The notes beneath the pieces were generated by a model. The model did no database searches. It was not told the DNA's origin and worked only from the letters and a program-made list of their open reading frames with translations. From Bacteroidales bacterium UBA1217 (lineage in GTDB: Bacteria; Bacteroidota; Bacteroidia; Bacteroidales; P3), in NCBI GenBank assembly GCA_002309335.1, contig DBXH01000040.1:1627-37822 (forward strand): DNA of 36,196 nucleotides, given 5' to 3'. A program made the translations under genes and the position numbers. Positions 24,327 to 32,500 of this stretch are shown here, piece after piece (within the stretch, counting starts at the first letter, position 1; every line of letters starts with the position of its first letter).

Positions 24327-25697
24327 ATGGCGATAAATAACATAATAAATCATTATAAAAAAAGTTTTTTTCTGCTTGTTTTGGCGGTAATAACTTTTGT
24401 GCCGACAACAGCACAGAACGGTCTAAACTCGCCCTATTCGCAATATGGCATCGGTTTGAACAATATGCCGTACAATATCCCATCGATGGCGGCTTTGGGT
24501 GGAGTGACCTCGACTCGTTCTTCGATGAATATGATCAATCCTTTCAACCCTGCATCGTATGCGTCTATAGGAATGGAGACGATGGTGTTTGATATGGGAT
24601 TGTCGATAGAAATGACGACGCTTAGAGGCGAAGGCGGTTCGCAGTATGACGCTGACGGCAACATAGGTTACTTGGCCATCGGATTTCCGTTGACGAAATG
24701 GTGGAAAACGGCTTTGGGCGTGATGCCAATGTCGGATGTGAACTATCAGTCGATAAGGACGATGCCATTGAGCATTGGCGGCGAGGTGAAGACAAAATAC
24801 GAGGGCAATGGCGGTGTGGCGCAGTTCTTCTGGGGTCACGCGTTCAATATCCTCGGTGGTAACGACGCCAAGAAACCACAACTGCGTGCAGGTTTCAATA
24901 TCGATTATCTGTATGGTAATCTGACGCGTGCGGTTACATTTGATTTCACAGCCAACGACACCACCTATTTTATGGACAGCCGCAGCCAGAAAGATACGTA
25001 TGTGAAAAACCTACTCCTCGATTTGGGCGTGCAGTACGACCATCCTATTGGCGAGAAATATAAACTGAGTTTGGGACTTACGATGAAGCCACACAGGAAG
25101 ATGAGGGTAACAGATAATGCGTTGGTTTATACCTTTGTAACCAATGCCGCATCGGAGTATATGCGTGACACTATTTTCCCACTTGACGGTGGCGACAGTG
25201 AGTTTGAAAGCGATTTGGAACAGCCTTTTACGACGGGCGTGGGTGTGTCGTTCCAGCGCAACGACAAATGGCTTGTGGCTCTCGATGCTACTTTTGCTGC
25301 CTGGAGTGGATTGAAATACACAGAGAACAGTAGTTACTCCATCTTTGGCCAAAGTCCTATGCGCTACGGCGGCAACCAGCGCTACGCTTTGGGTTTGCAG
25401 CTGCTTGGTGACAAGAATGCGGCCAATTATATGCGTCGTATCACTTATTCGGCAGGAGCGCATTATGAGAGCGGCCGTCTGCAGTTGCAGATGACTGACG
25501 GTAATGAGTATAAACTGAATGAGTGGGGTGTGGGCATCGGTATGACGCTGCCTATGCGCAAGGGTCGCTCGGCACTCAATGTATCGGCGGCATATTCTTC
25601 GTTCGGCACCGTAGACTTACTGCGTCGCGATGTATTCACCATTGGCATTTCGGTGGGAAGTTGCGAGAGTTGGTTTGTGAAGAGAAAATTTAATTAG
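24327..25697 (+). CDS. Outer-membrane beta-barrel protein next to coaX
   Basis: The 456-residue product has a signal peptide ending near TTAQ (about 29-30), then NSPYSQYGIGLNNMP, a GGVTSTRSSMNMINPFNPASY motif and about a dozen amphipathic strands with aromatic ends. The opening resembles the FadL/OmpP1-like barrels that follow coaX in many Bacteroidetes genomes. Substrate unknown. Confidence 0.78.
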   Translation: MAINNIINHYKKSFFLLVLAVITFVPTTAQNGLNSPYSQYGIGLNNMPYNIPSMAALGGVTSTRSSMNMINPFNPASYASIGMETMVFDMGLSIEMTTLRGEGGSQYDADGNIGYLAIGFPLTKWWKTALGVMPMSDVNYQSIRTMPLSIGGEVKTKYEGNGGVAQFFWGHAFNILGGNDAKKPQLRAGFNIDYLYGNLTRAVTFDFTANDTTYFMDSRSQKDTYVKNLLLDLGVQYDHPIGEKYKLSLGLTMKPHRKMRVTDNALVYTFVTNAASEYMRDTIFPLDGGDSEFESDLEQPFTTGVGVSFQRNDKWLVALDATFAAWSGLKYTENSSYSIFGQSPMRYGGNQRYALGLQLLGDKNAANYMRRITYSAGAHYESGRLQLQMTDGNEYKLNEWGVGIGMTLPMRKGRSALNVSAAYSSFGTVDLLRRDVFTIGISVGSCESWFVKRKFN

Positions 25698-25793
25698 AAG
25701 GCGTTAGTTTTTTTGGGTTAAGTATTAACTTGGAGTTTCCTAAAAAAACTTAAAAGTACAATTATAGGGAGAGAGGATAAACTAATACATAAA

Positions 25794-25811
25794 AGAGTGG
25801 AAAAACACTCT
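25794..25811. other. Short hairpin before the TPR gene
   Basis: AGAGTG (25794-25799) pairs with CACTCT (25806-25811) over GAAAAA, in a 155-base gap between the barrel and TPR genes. The loop is A-rich and no U-run follows, so it is more likely leader structure than a terminator. Weak. Confidence 0.35.
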
Positions 25812-25852
25812 GGTAAAGAAAATAATTAAAAATCAAAAATAACAACAGAGAG

Positions 25853-27163
25853 ATGAAAACAATCAAAGTTTTAGCACTAGGGTTAGTGATGGCCGCATCT
25901 GTTTTGACGGCTTCTGCCCAGTTCAAGAACACGGAAGACAGTATTTGCAAGACTAACCGCTTCCTGTACAACGAAGCATACAAACTCAAACAATACCAGG
26001 ATGCTTACGAGCCTTGGAAGATAGCTGTGGAAACCTGCCCCAAGAGCACAAAGAACCTTTATATTCAGGGGGCCACTATCCTCAAGAGCCTCTTTGCCCA
26101 GGAAAAGGACGCAAATCGTCGCAACGAGCTGCTTGAGGAATTGATGCATATGTATGACTTGCGTATTGCAAATTATGGCGAGGCTCCGATGGTTACGGCT
26201 CGCAAAGCTTACGACCTTGAGCAACTTGGCGGCAATGCGCGCTTGAAAGACTATTATGAACTCTATGCCGAAGCAATGCGCCTTGGTGCCGACCAACTGG
26301 AGCTTGCCTTCATCGAGCGTTACTTTGACGCCACTGTGAAATATGTCACCTCTGGCAATGCCGACACGACGCTCATCGTCGACAACTACGACATAGCTAG
26401 CGACGCTCTAGAGGGGCTTCTCTCGAAAGAAACCGATAGCGCTAAGAAAGCAGAACTATATGGTGTTATCGCTCACATCGAGAACCGCTTCTCGCCTTTC
26501 GCATCGTGTGAGGAATTGGTGAAGATCTATACCAAGAAGTTTGAGGCAAATTCCGAAGATCTAACGCTGCTCAAGAAAATCACTACCATACTTCGCAAGA
26601 AGAAATGTATGGACACCGAGCTTTTCTTTGCCGCCACCGAGAAATTGCACGCTCTCGAGCCTTCGGCATCGACGGCTTACTTGATGGCTCAGATGTGCTA
26701 CAACAAGGAAAAATTCAGTGACGCAGCCAAATATATCAATGATGCTATCAAGGATGCAGAGGACAAGGATAAATACAATATGTACATCCTGCAAGGTCTT
26801 TGCAATACTAATACCAACAACTACAGTGCCGCCCGTGCATCATACAACAAGGCTGCAGAAATGGAACCTTCAAAGGGTGAACCTTATCGCTTAATCGCAC
26901 AGCTCTACGCAAAGGGTGCAAAGGCTGTTAGCGACGGTATGGGTGGACGTTCGGCTTACTGGGCAGCTGTTGATGCCGCCCGTAAGGCTATCGCAGTAGA
27001 CGATTCACCCGAGAATGTTGAGGCTGCCAATCGTCTTATCAGCTCATACTCTGGTCACTTCCCCAAACAGGACGAGGCCTTTATGCTTGACCTTATCGAC
27101 GGTAACGGCTTTACGGTGCCTGGTTGGATAGGTGTAAGTACAACTGTAAGAACAAGAAAGTAA
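25853..27163 (+). CDS. Secreted tetratricopeptide-repeat protein
   Basis: The 436-residue product has a signal peptide with cleavage near ASAQF (about 23-24). The mature part is helical with TPR-like units, clearest at about 275-350: AYLMAQMCYNKEKFSDAAKYINDAI, YILQGLCNTNTNNYSAARASYNKAAEMEP and PYRLIAQLYAKGAKAV. It likely scaffolds periplasmic complexes. It stands between the coaX-linked barrel and lptC, a common order in Bacteroidetes. Partners unknown. Confidence 0.8.
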   Translation: MKTIKVLALGLVMAASVLTASAQFKNTEDSICKTNRFLYNEAYKLKQYQDAYEPWKIAVETCPKSTKNLYIQGATILKSLFAQEKDANRRNELLEELMHMYDLRIANYGEAPMVTARKAYDLEQLGGNARLKDYYELYAEAMRLGADQLELAFIERYFDATVKYVTSGNADTTLIVDNYDIASDALEGLLSKETDSAKKAELYGVIAHIENRFSPFASCEELVKIYTKKFEANSEDLTLLKKITTILRKKKCMDTELFFAATEKLHALEPSASTAYLMAQMCYNKEKFSDAAKYINDAIKDAEDKDKYNMYILQGLCNTNTNNYSAARASYNKAAEMEPSKGEPYRLIAQLYAKGAKAVSDGMGGRSAYWAAVDAARKAIAVDDSPENVEAANRLISSYSGHFPKQDEAFMLDLIDGNGFTVPGWIGVSTTVRTRK

Positions 27164-27176
27164 TCCTAAAAGGAAG

Positions 27177-27231
27177 TTAAAATGGGAGTTAAAATGGACA
27201 AATAAAGAAAGTCTCTTAACTCCCATTTTAA
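27177..27231. terminator. Inverted repeat, possible terminator after the TPR gene
   Basis: A perfect 16-bp stem (27177-27192 with 27216-27231, core ATGGGAGTTAA) encloses a 23-base loop. The left arm is part of a direct repeat AGTTAAAATGG (27175-27185 and 27187-27197). It begins 13 bases after the TPR stop and ends 49 bases before lptC. No U-run follows, so the terminator reading is moderate. Confidence 0.6.
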
Positions 27232-27279
27232 TTTGCATATGTCTTCCATTACAGCGCTACGGCTGATAATGCCGCTAAA

Positions 27280-27816
27280 ATGAAAGTCCGAATACTAATA
27301 TCCATCGTTTTCTGCCTGCTTTTTTGTTCGTGTCGCAACGATATGGACAAAATTAGTTTTTTTGACAGGAAGGACCTTCCGCAGCAGTCGCTCGACAGCG
27401 TGCGAGCTATCCGCAGTCAGAACGGCAAGAGGCAGATGATACTGACTTCGCCCAAAGTTGTCGTGTACGACAAGCCAAAGAAGAAGACTGAATATCCGCA
27501 GGGATTTAATATGCAGATATATGAGGGCGAAAAGAAAATGGTGGCGCTTATCAGCGCAAAGTATGCCATATCGCTCGACGAGGAGAAAATAATTAAGGCA
27601 CGCGACAGTGTGGTAGTGATAGATTACCGTACAGGCGACACCTCGTATCTGGAAACAATCACATGGAACTCGGCTCAGCACCGCATCTATTCGGACAATC
27701 CTGTGAAATCGGTCAACGGCAAGCGTGTCACATACGGCGATGGATTTGAAAGCGACGACGAATTCACAATGCCTTATATCAAAGGTCAACGTGGTACAAT
27801 GACGATTGAGGAATGA
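27280..27816 (+). CDS. lptC: LPS export protein LptC
   Basis: The 178-residue protein has a lipobox-like FCSC near residue 18, then the LptC-type beta-jellyroll with QQSLDSVRAIRSQNGKRQMILTSPKVVVYD and the VVVIDYRTGDTSYLETITWN segment of Bacteroidetes LptC. LptC joins the inner-membrane LptBFG complex to the periplasmic LptA bridge. It overlaps the helix-hairpin-helix gene by ATGA, and LpxD follows, keeping LPS genes together. Confidence 0.85.
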   Translation: MKVRILISIVFCLLFCSCRNDMDKISFFDRKDLPQQSLDSVRAIRSQNGKRQMILTSPKVVVYDKPKKKTEYPQGFNMQIYEGEKKMVALISAKYAISLDEEKIIKARDSVVVIDYRTGDTSYLETITWNSAQHRIYSDNPVKSVNGKRVTYGDGFESDDEFTMPYIKGQRGTMTIEE

Positions 27817-28511
27817 AAAAACCGACCCGAAAACAGCAAAAAGGATATGCCGTACTATGTTCGGTGCTTGTTGTTGTGCTGTTGATTATGGTTTTCCTTC
27901 CACGGATGCAGCATACTCACGAGAGCAGCAACCATTCTCAGTTGAAAGCGGTCGTTGAACGGAAAACGGAAAATGGAGAGCGGAAAATGGAGAGCGGAAA
28001 GCGGAGAGCAGAGAGCGGAGAACGTAGATCAGATAACAAACCGCAGGGCGGAGTGTATCGCACCAGCAACCGCACAAACTTTAGTTCTCGCACATCCCGC
28101 AAGACAGATGATTTTGTTATTGAGTTGAATTCGGCCGACACTGCCGAACTACGATGCCTGTACGGCATTGGTCCTGTTTTTGCCAAACGTATTGTGCAGT
28201 ACCGTAATTTGTTGGGAGGATTTTTTTGCAAGGAGCAGTTGCTAGAGGTATACGGAATGGACGAGGATCGCTATGCAGGAATTGTCGGCCATATAGTAAT
28301 CGACACCACGCTGGTGAAGAAACTTGCCGTCAATGAGTTGTCGATAACTGAACTGAAGAGGCATCCCTATCTTGACTTCTATCAGGCGAAGGCCATAGTG
28401 GATTACCGCAAGAACGGCAAACACTACGGTTCTTTTGACGATTTGCGTATGGTGGATTTGATAGACGATGAAACTGTAACAAAATTAAAGGGGTATATAC
28501 AATTTAATTGA
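27813..28511 (+). CDS. Membrane-anchored helix-hairpin-helix (ComEA-like) protein with repeat-derived linker
   Basis: The 232-residue protein has one membrane segment at about 12-29, a linker at about 30-100, then two helix-hairpin-helix units: ELNSADTAELRCLYGIGPVFAKRIVQYRN and VNELSITELKRHPYLDFYQAKAIVDYRKN. These units bind double-stranded DNA in ComEA-like proteins. Residues about 49-71 (ERKTENGERKMESGKRR and on) come from a purine-rich repeat and look inserted in the linker. A DNA-uptake or DNA-binding role is inferred from the fold only. Confidence 0.82.
   Translation: MKKPTRKQQKGYAVLCSVLVVVLLIMVFLPRMQHTHESSNHSQLKAVVERKTENGERKMESGKRRAESGERRSDNKPQGGVYRTSNRTNFSSRTSRKTDDFVIELNSADTAELRCLYGIGPVFAKRIVQYRNLLGGFFCKEQLLEVYGMDEDRYAGIVGHIVIDTTLVKKLAVNELSITELKRHPYLDFYQAKAIVDYRKNGKHYGSFDDLRMVDLIDDETVTKLKGYIQFN
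27958..28026. repeat. Purine-rich repeat tract in the helix-hairpin-helix gene
   Basis: About six near-copies of the unit CGGAAAATGGAGAG/CGGAGAG run head to tail, all in frame, giving Glu-Arg-Lys/Ser-Gly residues. The same purine unit flanks the double-hairpin elements at 9508 and about 52, and stands alone at 32811. Confidence 0.8.
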
Positions 28512-28554
28512 AATATCAACGTTTTAAATAATTAATATAAATAATAAAACAGTT

Positions 28555-29586
28555 ATGAAGTTTAATGTCAGTCAGATAGCGGCAATGCTAGGTGGAAAAG
28601 TTGAGGGTGACGCCAATGCCGAAGTGTGGAAACTTTGCAAAATAGAGGAGGGCGAAAATGGAGGTCTTTCGTTTTTGGCCAACAGCAAATACACGAACTA
28701 TATATATGACACCAACGCCACCGCGGTGATAGTTAGCAACGAGTTTGTCCCCGAACATACTGTGAAGGCTACAATGATACGAGTGGCAGATCCATATTTG
28801 GCTTTTGCCAACCTTTTGAAGAAATACAACGAAATGCAGCTTGACAAGAAAGGTGTCGACAGCCAGGCTTATATCTCGCCGAGTGCGACGATAGGTAAGG
28901 ATTGCTATATAGGACCCTTCGCTTTCATAGGCGAAAATGCTAAGATAGGCGACGGCGCCAAAATATATCCTCAGACATACGTGGGCGACAATAGCGTCAT
29001 TGGCGACGGCACCACGCTTTTTGCCGGTGTCCGCGTGTATCAGAACATAGTCATCGGCAAGCATTGCATCCTGCATTCTGGTTCAGTGATAGGTGCCGAT
29101 GGCTTTGGCTTCGCTCCTACCGAGGATGGCAGTTATCAGAAAATTGACCAAATAGGCAATGTGGTGATAGAGGACAATGTGGAGATTGGTGCAAACACTA
29201 CCGTTGACCGTGCAACATTGGGATCGACAATTATCCATAAGGGCGTCAAGCTTGACAATCTATGCCAGATAGCCCACAATGTTGTTGTTGGCGAAAGCAC
29301 TGTTATGGCAGCGCAAAGTGCCATTGCCGGTTCGGGCAAAGTTGGAAACCATTGTATTATTGCCGGTCAGGTTGGTATAGTAGGTCATATTGAAATTGGA
29401 AACAATGTCACTATTGCCGCCCAGTCAGGTGTGACGCGCAATTTCCCCGATAATATCACTATCCTCGGCACCCCTGCCACCGATGCTGTCAAACAGCGTA
29501 AAACCTATATCTACGAGCGTAATCTGGAGAAACTTTACAACCGTGTAGACGAGCTTGAGAAGAAACTCGCCAAATTGCAAGGTTAA
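28555..29586 (+). CDS. lpxD: UDP-3-O-acylglucosamine N-acyltransferase
   Basis: The 343-residue protein has the LpxD N-terminal domain (about 1-100, VSQIAAMLGGKVEGDANAE) and a left-handed beta-helix of hexapeptide repeats (about 105-295). The catalytic His lies in QIAHNVVVG (His241). The C-terminal helix ends in KLAKLQ. It adds the N-linked 3-hydroxyacyl chain in lipid A synthesis. Its stop (TAA 29584-29586) is in the same frame as the next gene. Confidence 0.93.
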   Translation: MKFNVSQIAAMLGGKVEGDANAEVWKLCKIEEGENGGLSFLANSKYTNYIYDTNATAVIVSNEFVPEHTVKATMIRVADPYLAFANLLKKYNEMQLDKKGVDSQAYISPSATIGKDCYIGPFAFIGENAKIGDGAKIYPQTYVGDNSVIGDGTTLFAGVRVYQNIVIGKHCILHSGSVIGADGFGFAPTEDGSYQKIDQIGNVVIEDNVEIGANTTVDRATLGSTIIHKGVKLDNLCQIAHNVVVGESTVMAAQSAIAGSGKVGNHCIIAGQVGIVGHIEIGNNVTIAAQSGVTRNFPDNITILGTPATDAVKQRKTYIYERNLEKLYNRVDELEKKLAKLQG

Positions 29587-29601
29587 ATAATAGGTGTTGA
29601 A

Positions 29602-31044
29602 TTGAAGGCTTCGGGCACACTGAAATTTTTTGCTGCTGTTGTAGTCGCTTTGGCGCTGCTGTGCATAGTATTTCCTAAAAACGGCATAGCGCTTGGCGGG
29701 GTCACGCTGCGTTTTCCGTCGTTGCACAAAGTGCTTGTCAGGGAGCAGGAGAAGAGTATGGATCAGCTCCTGGTCAAACACGTGGAGCGTGATATGACAG
29801 GAGCGCGTGATTCAATAGAGGAGTGCCGTCATTTTCTTTTTGAGGGTCAGACACGTTTTTGGTTGCCTGACAACGATGTCAGTTGTTTCGACAAATTCTT
29901 TGAGAATGCCGAGAAAGCTGAGCTCCAGCATAGGATAATCCGAGTTTTGCATTATGGAGATTCGCAGATAGAGCAGGACCGTATCAGCTGCCGCCTTCGC
30001 GAACGTCTGCAGATGGTTTTCGGCGGTGGTGGTCCTGGTATGTTGCCGTTGCGTCAGCCGGTACCGACAATCACTTTCAATCAGTCTGCATCGGGCTCAA
30101 TCGTGGGCCAGTCGACCTATGGTGACAGCACCTTCATTCGTGCAAACGGCAACTACGGCCCTATGTTGCGTAGCTGGCGTGTTACTGGCGGTGCTACCCT
30201 TTCGCTCTATGCCTCAAAGGGTAATTACGCCTCCGAGCGCGCAGGTCAGTTTAGTTCAATCCGTGTGCTGTTCAACAACCGTCCCGGTCCGCTCAATGTA
30301 ACTATGAATAACCGAAAAGGTCCGGGAAGGTACTCACAAGTTGTTAGTAGACAGGGTGTGGGAATGATTGCCTGGCGAATGGATACCGTAACCTCGTCGG
30401 CGTCAATTACTTTCAGGGGTATGGCCGACATCTATGGTATTTTGGTCGATGACGGTTATGGTGTCGCTGTCGACAATATTGCAATGCGCGGTGTGTCGGG
30501 TCATCAGTTCAAGCAAGCTAATTTCGACCAACTTGCTGAGTCGTACAAGATGATGGATGTGGGAATGATAATAATGCAATTCGGAGGCAATTCGGTGCCT
30601 TATCTGCGATCGGAGAAGACCATCGACGCCTATTGTCAGAAGCTTGGTGAGCAGATTGACTATGTGCGTCAGGCTTGTCCCGAGGCTGTAATTCTCTTTG
30701 TGGGGCCCTCGGATATGAGCACCAAGGTGGGCGGCCAACTCGCCACCTATCCTATGCTGCCTATGGTGGTCGAGAAATTGCGTGTGATGGCCAATGCCCA
30801 CGGAGCTGCCTATTGGAGCATCTATGACGCAATGGGCGGCAAAAACTCAATGATTACTTGGGTCAAGAACGGCTATGCCGGTTCCGACTATATACATTTC
30901 TCGCACAAGGGGGCCCGCATTATGGGCGACTACCTTGCCGACGCTATCACAAAGATGTATGAACTCTACAGAATACGTCACAAACTCTCGCCCAAGCAAT
31001 TCAATAAGATTTGGAACAATCTCAACATAGTAACAACAGAATGA
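29602..31044 (+). CDS. SGNH/GDSL hydrolase (membrane-anchored), first of the O-acylation cassette
   Basis: The frame begins right after the lpxD TAA and has no ATG before residue 54; TTG 29602 is the only start that gives the membrane segment KFFAAVVVALALLCIVF (about 7-24). The catalytic Ser is in HYGDSQ (Ser121), Gly-Asn in QFGGNSVPY, and the Asp-His pair in SDYIHFSHKG (Asp429, His432), so all SGNH blocks are present. The body faces the periplasm. With the second SGNH protein and the MBOAT gene it resembles O-acetylation sets (MBOAT plus SGNH partners) that move acetyl groups onto envelope glycans. Confidence 0.8.
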   Translation: MKASGTLKFFAAVVVALALLCIVFPKNGIALGGVTLRFPSLHKVLVREQEKSMDQLLVKHVERDMTGARDSIEECRHFLFEGQTRFWLPDNDVSCFDKFFENAEKAELQHRIIRVLHYGDSQIEQDRISCRLRERLQMVFGGGGPGMLPLRQPVPTITFNQSASGSIVGQSTYGDSTFIRANGNYGPMLRSWRVTGGATLSLYASKGNYASERAGQFSSIRVLFNNRPGPLNVTMNNRKGPGRYSQVVSRQGVGMIAWRMDTVTSSASITFRGMADIYGILVDDGYGVAVDNIAMRGVSGHQFKQANFDQLAESYKMMDVGMIIMQFGGNSVPYLRSEKTIDAYCQKLGEQIDYVRQACPEAVILFVGPSDMSTKVGGQLATYPMLPMVVEKLRVMANAHGAAYWSIYDAMGGKNSMITWVKNGYAGSDYIHFSHKGARIMGDYLADAITKMYELYRIRHKLSPKQFNKIWNNLNIVTTE

Positions 31045-31057
31045 CAATTAAATAAAT

Positions 31058-32500
31058 ATGCACACATTATCTATAAAACGTTATATTCTATTCCTTTGCT
31101 GCTGCAGTTTCTTTATCGGTTGCAGCGACGCGCAGGTCAGTCGTGGCGACAACACTACGTTGTCGATAGACGACAGTATGATGTTTGTGCCGATTGACAC
31201 TTCATATTCGTTCATCCAATACGACTCGAGCCATCTGATATTGGGCACCGACAGTTCATATATGCGTCGTTTTGCGGAGAAATGGTACCGTGTGCTTGCC
31301 ACAGGAGAGGGGCATGTCAATATATTGCATCTAGGTGCTTCGCATGTGCAGGGAGGTACTTTCCCTCACCGTATGCGGTGCAATTTCCTTACGCCATTGC
31401 AGGCCTATGTCAGTTCCAGGGGAATGATATTTCCATATTCTGCAGCTCTCAAATGCAATAACCCATACGACTACAAGGTACTCCGTTCGCGTCCGCTGAC
31501 GTTGACTCGCTGTGTATACAAGGAGCCTATGGAGCGTTTAGGATTATGTGGCATTGCCGTTACCGCTGCCGACGAGCCTGCCGATATAGGAGTTATACTT
31601 AACGAGCAGAGTCTTGATTTCTCAACCAACCGTGTCGTTCTTCTTGGTGAGTCGCACGGAGGTGTAGTACCGTTTATAGCTCTTGTGGGCGAATCGGGCG
31701 ACACCACTTGCGTGCATCCCGAAGAGACCGACCTCGCCCTACGGCGCTACAGCTTCAATCTACCCGATGCTGTCGATTCGTTCCATATTATCCTGCCTTG
31801 CGAAATCGGTCAGTCATTCGCAGTAACAGGCATTTATCTCGACAACGGTTTGCCTGGTATCTCCTATCATTCCATCGGTGTCAACGGTGCTACGGTGAGC
31901 GACTACCTTGTTAAGTGTCCTTATCTTACCTCCGACCTCCAGATGATACATCCCGACCTTGTCATCTTTGGCATCGGTATCAATGACGCTTCGGGCTCCA
32001 ATTTCGACACCGTTGTCTTCCAGCGCCGCTACCGGCAGCTGGTTGATTCGATACGCAAGGTCAATCCCGAGTGTGCCTTTGTTTTTGTCACCAACAACGA
32101 TAGTTTCCGCCGCGTGCATCGCAAATACGAAGTCAACCCCAACGCTGAGCTTGCTCGCGAAGCCTTTCTGCGCATAGGACAGGCAACGGGCGGAGCTGTC
32201 TGGGATCAGTTCACCGTTATGGGCGGTTTAGGTTCGATGGACAAATGGTATGCCAGCGAGCTTGCCCAGCGCGACCGTATCCATTTCACACGCAAAGGCT
32301 ATACCCTAATTGGCGATATGCTGAGCAATGCAATTTTTGAAAGCCTGCTGCAGTTCAAGCCTGCCAAGATTGCAAAACCATCCAACTCAGCCAAGAAAAC
32401 AACCGACGATAAACATTTATACAAGAAACGCAAGAAAACCCAATCGGACAATCTGAATAACAAAAAGGAAGATGAGAGACCTAATTACATTTCTTATTGA
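31058..32500 (+). CDS. SGNH hydrolase-like lipoprotein, second of the O-acylation cassette
   Basis: The signal peptide ends in a lipobox FIGC (Cys22). The catalytic Ser block is HLGASHVQGG (Ser95; GAS where the first protein has GDS), with GIGINDAS (GxND) and the Asp-His pair in RDRIHFTRKG (Asp406, His409). The GDS-to-GAS change leaves the Ser but removes the block-I Asp. The C-terminal 50 residues are a Lys-rich tail. The last 29 bases overlap the MBOAT gene. The two SGNH proteins are about equal in length (480 aa) and may be ancient paralogues. Confidence 0.8.
   Translation: MHTLSIKRYILFLCCCSFFIGCSDAQVSRGDNTTLSIDDSMMFVPIDTSYSFIQYDSSHLILGTDSSYMRRFAEKWYRVLATGEGHVNILHLGASHVQGGTFPHRMRCNFLTPLQAYVSSRGMIFPYSAALKCNNPYDYKVLRSRPLTLTRCVYKEPMERLGLCGIAVTAADEPADIGVILNEQSLDFSTNRVVLLGESHGGVVPFIALVGESGDTTCVHPEETDLALRRYSFNLPDAVDSFHIILPCEIGQSFAVTGIYLDNGLPGISYHSIGVNGATVSDYLVKCPYLTSDLQMIHPDLVIFGIGINDASGSNFDTVVFQRRYRQLVDSIRKVNPECAFVFVTNNDSFRRVHRKYEVNPNAELAREAFLRIGQATGGAVWDQFTVMGGLGSMDKWYASELAQRDRIHFTRKGYTLIGDMLSNAIFESLLQFKPAKIAKPSNSAKKTTDDKHLYKKRKKTQSDNLNNKKEDERPNYISY

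Noticed and set aside
27958..28026. CRISPR-like array
   Set aside because: Units are short, contiguous and purine-rich, have no spacers and lie inside a coding frame; no cas genes are present.
28555..31044. LpxD and SGNH protein as one fusion by stop readthrough
   Set aside because: They are in the same frame with only a TAA between, but the TTG at 29602 gives a proper membrane anchor and no readthrough signal is visible, so separate proteins are more likely.
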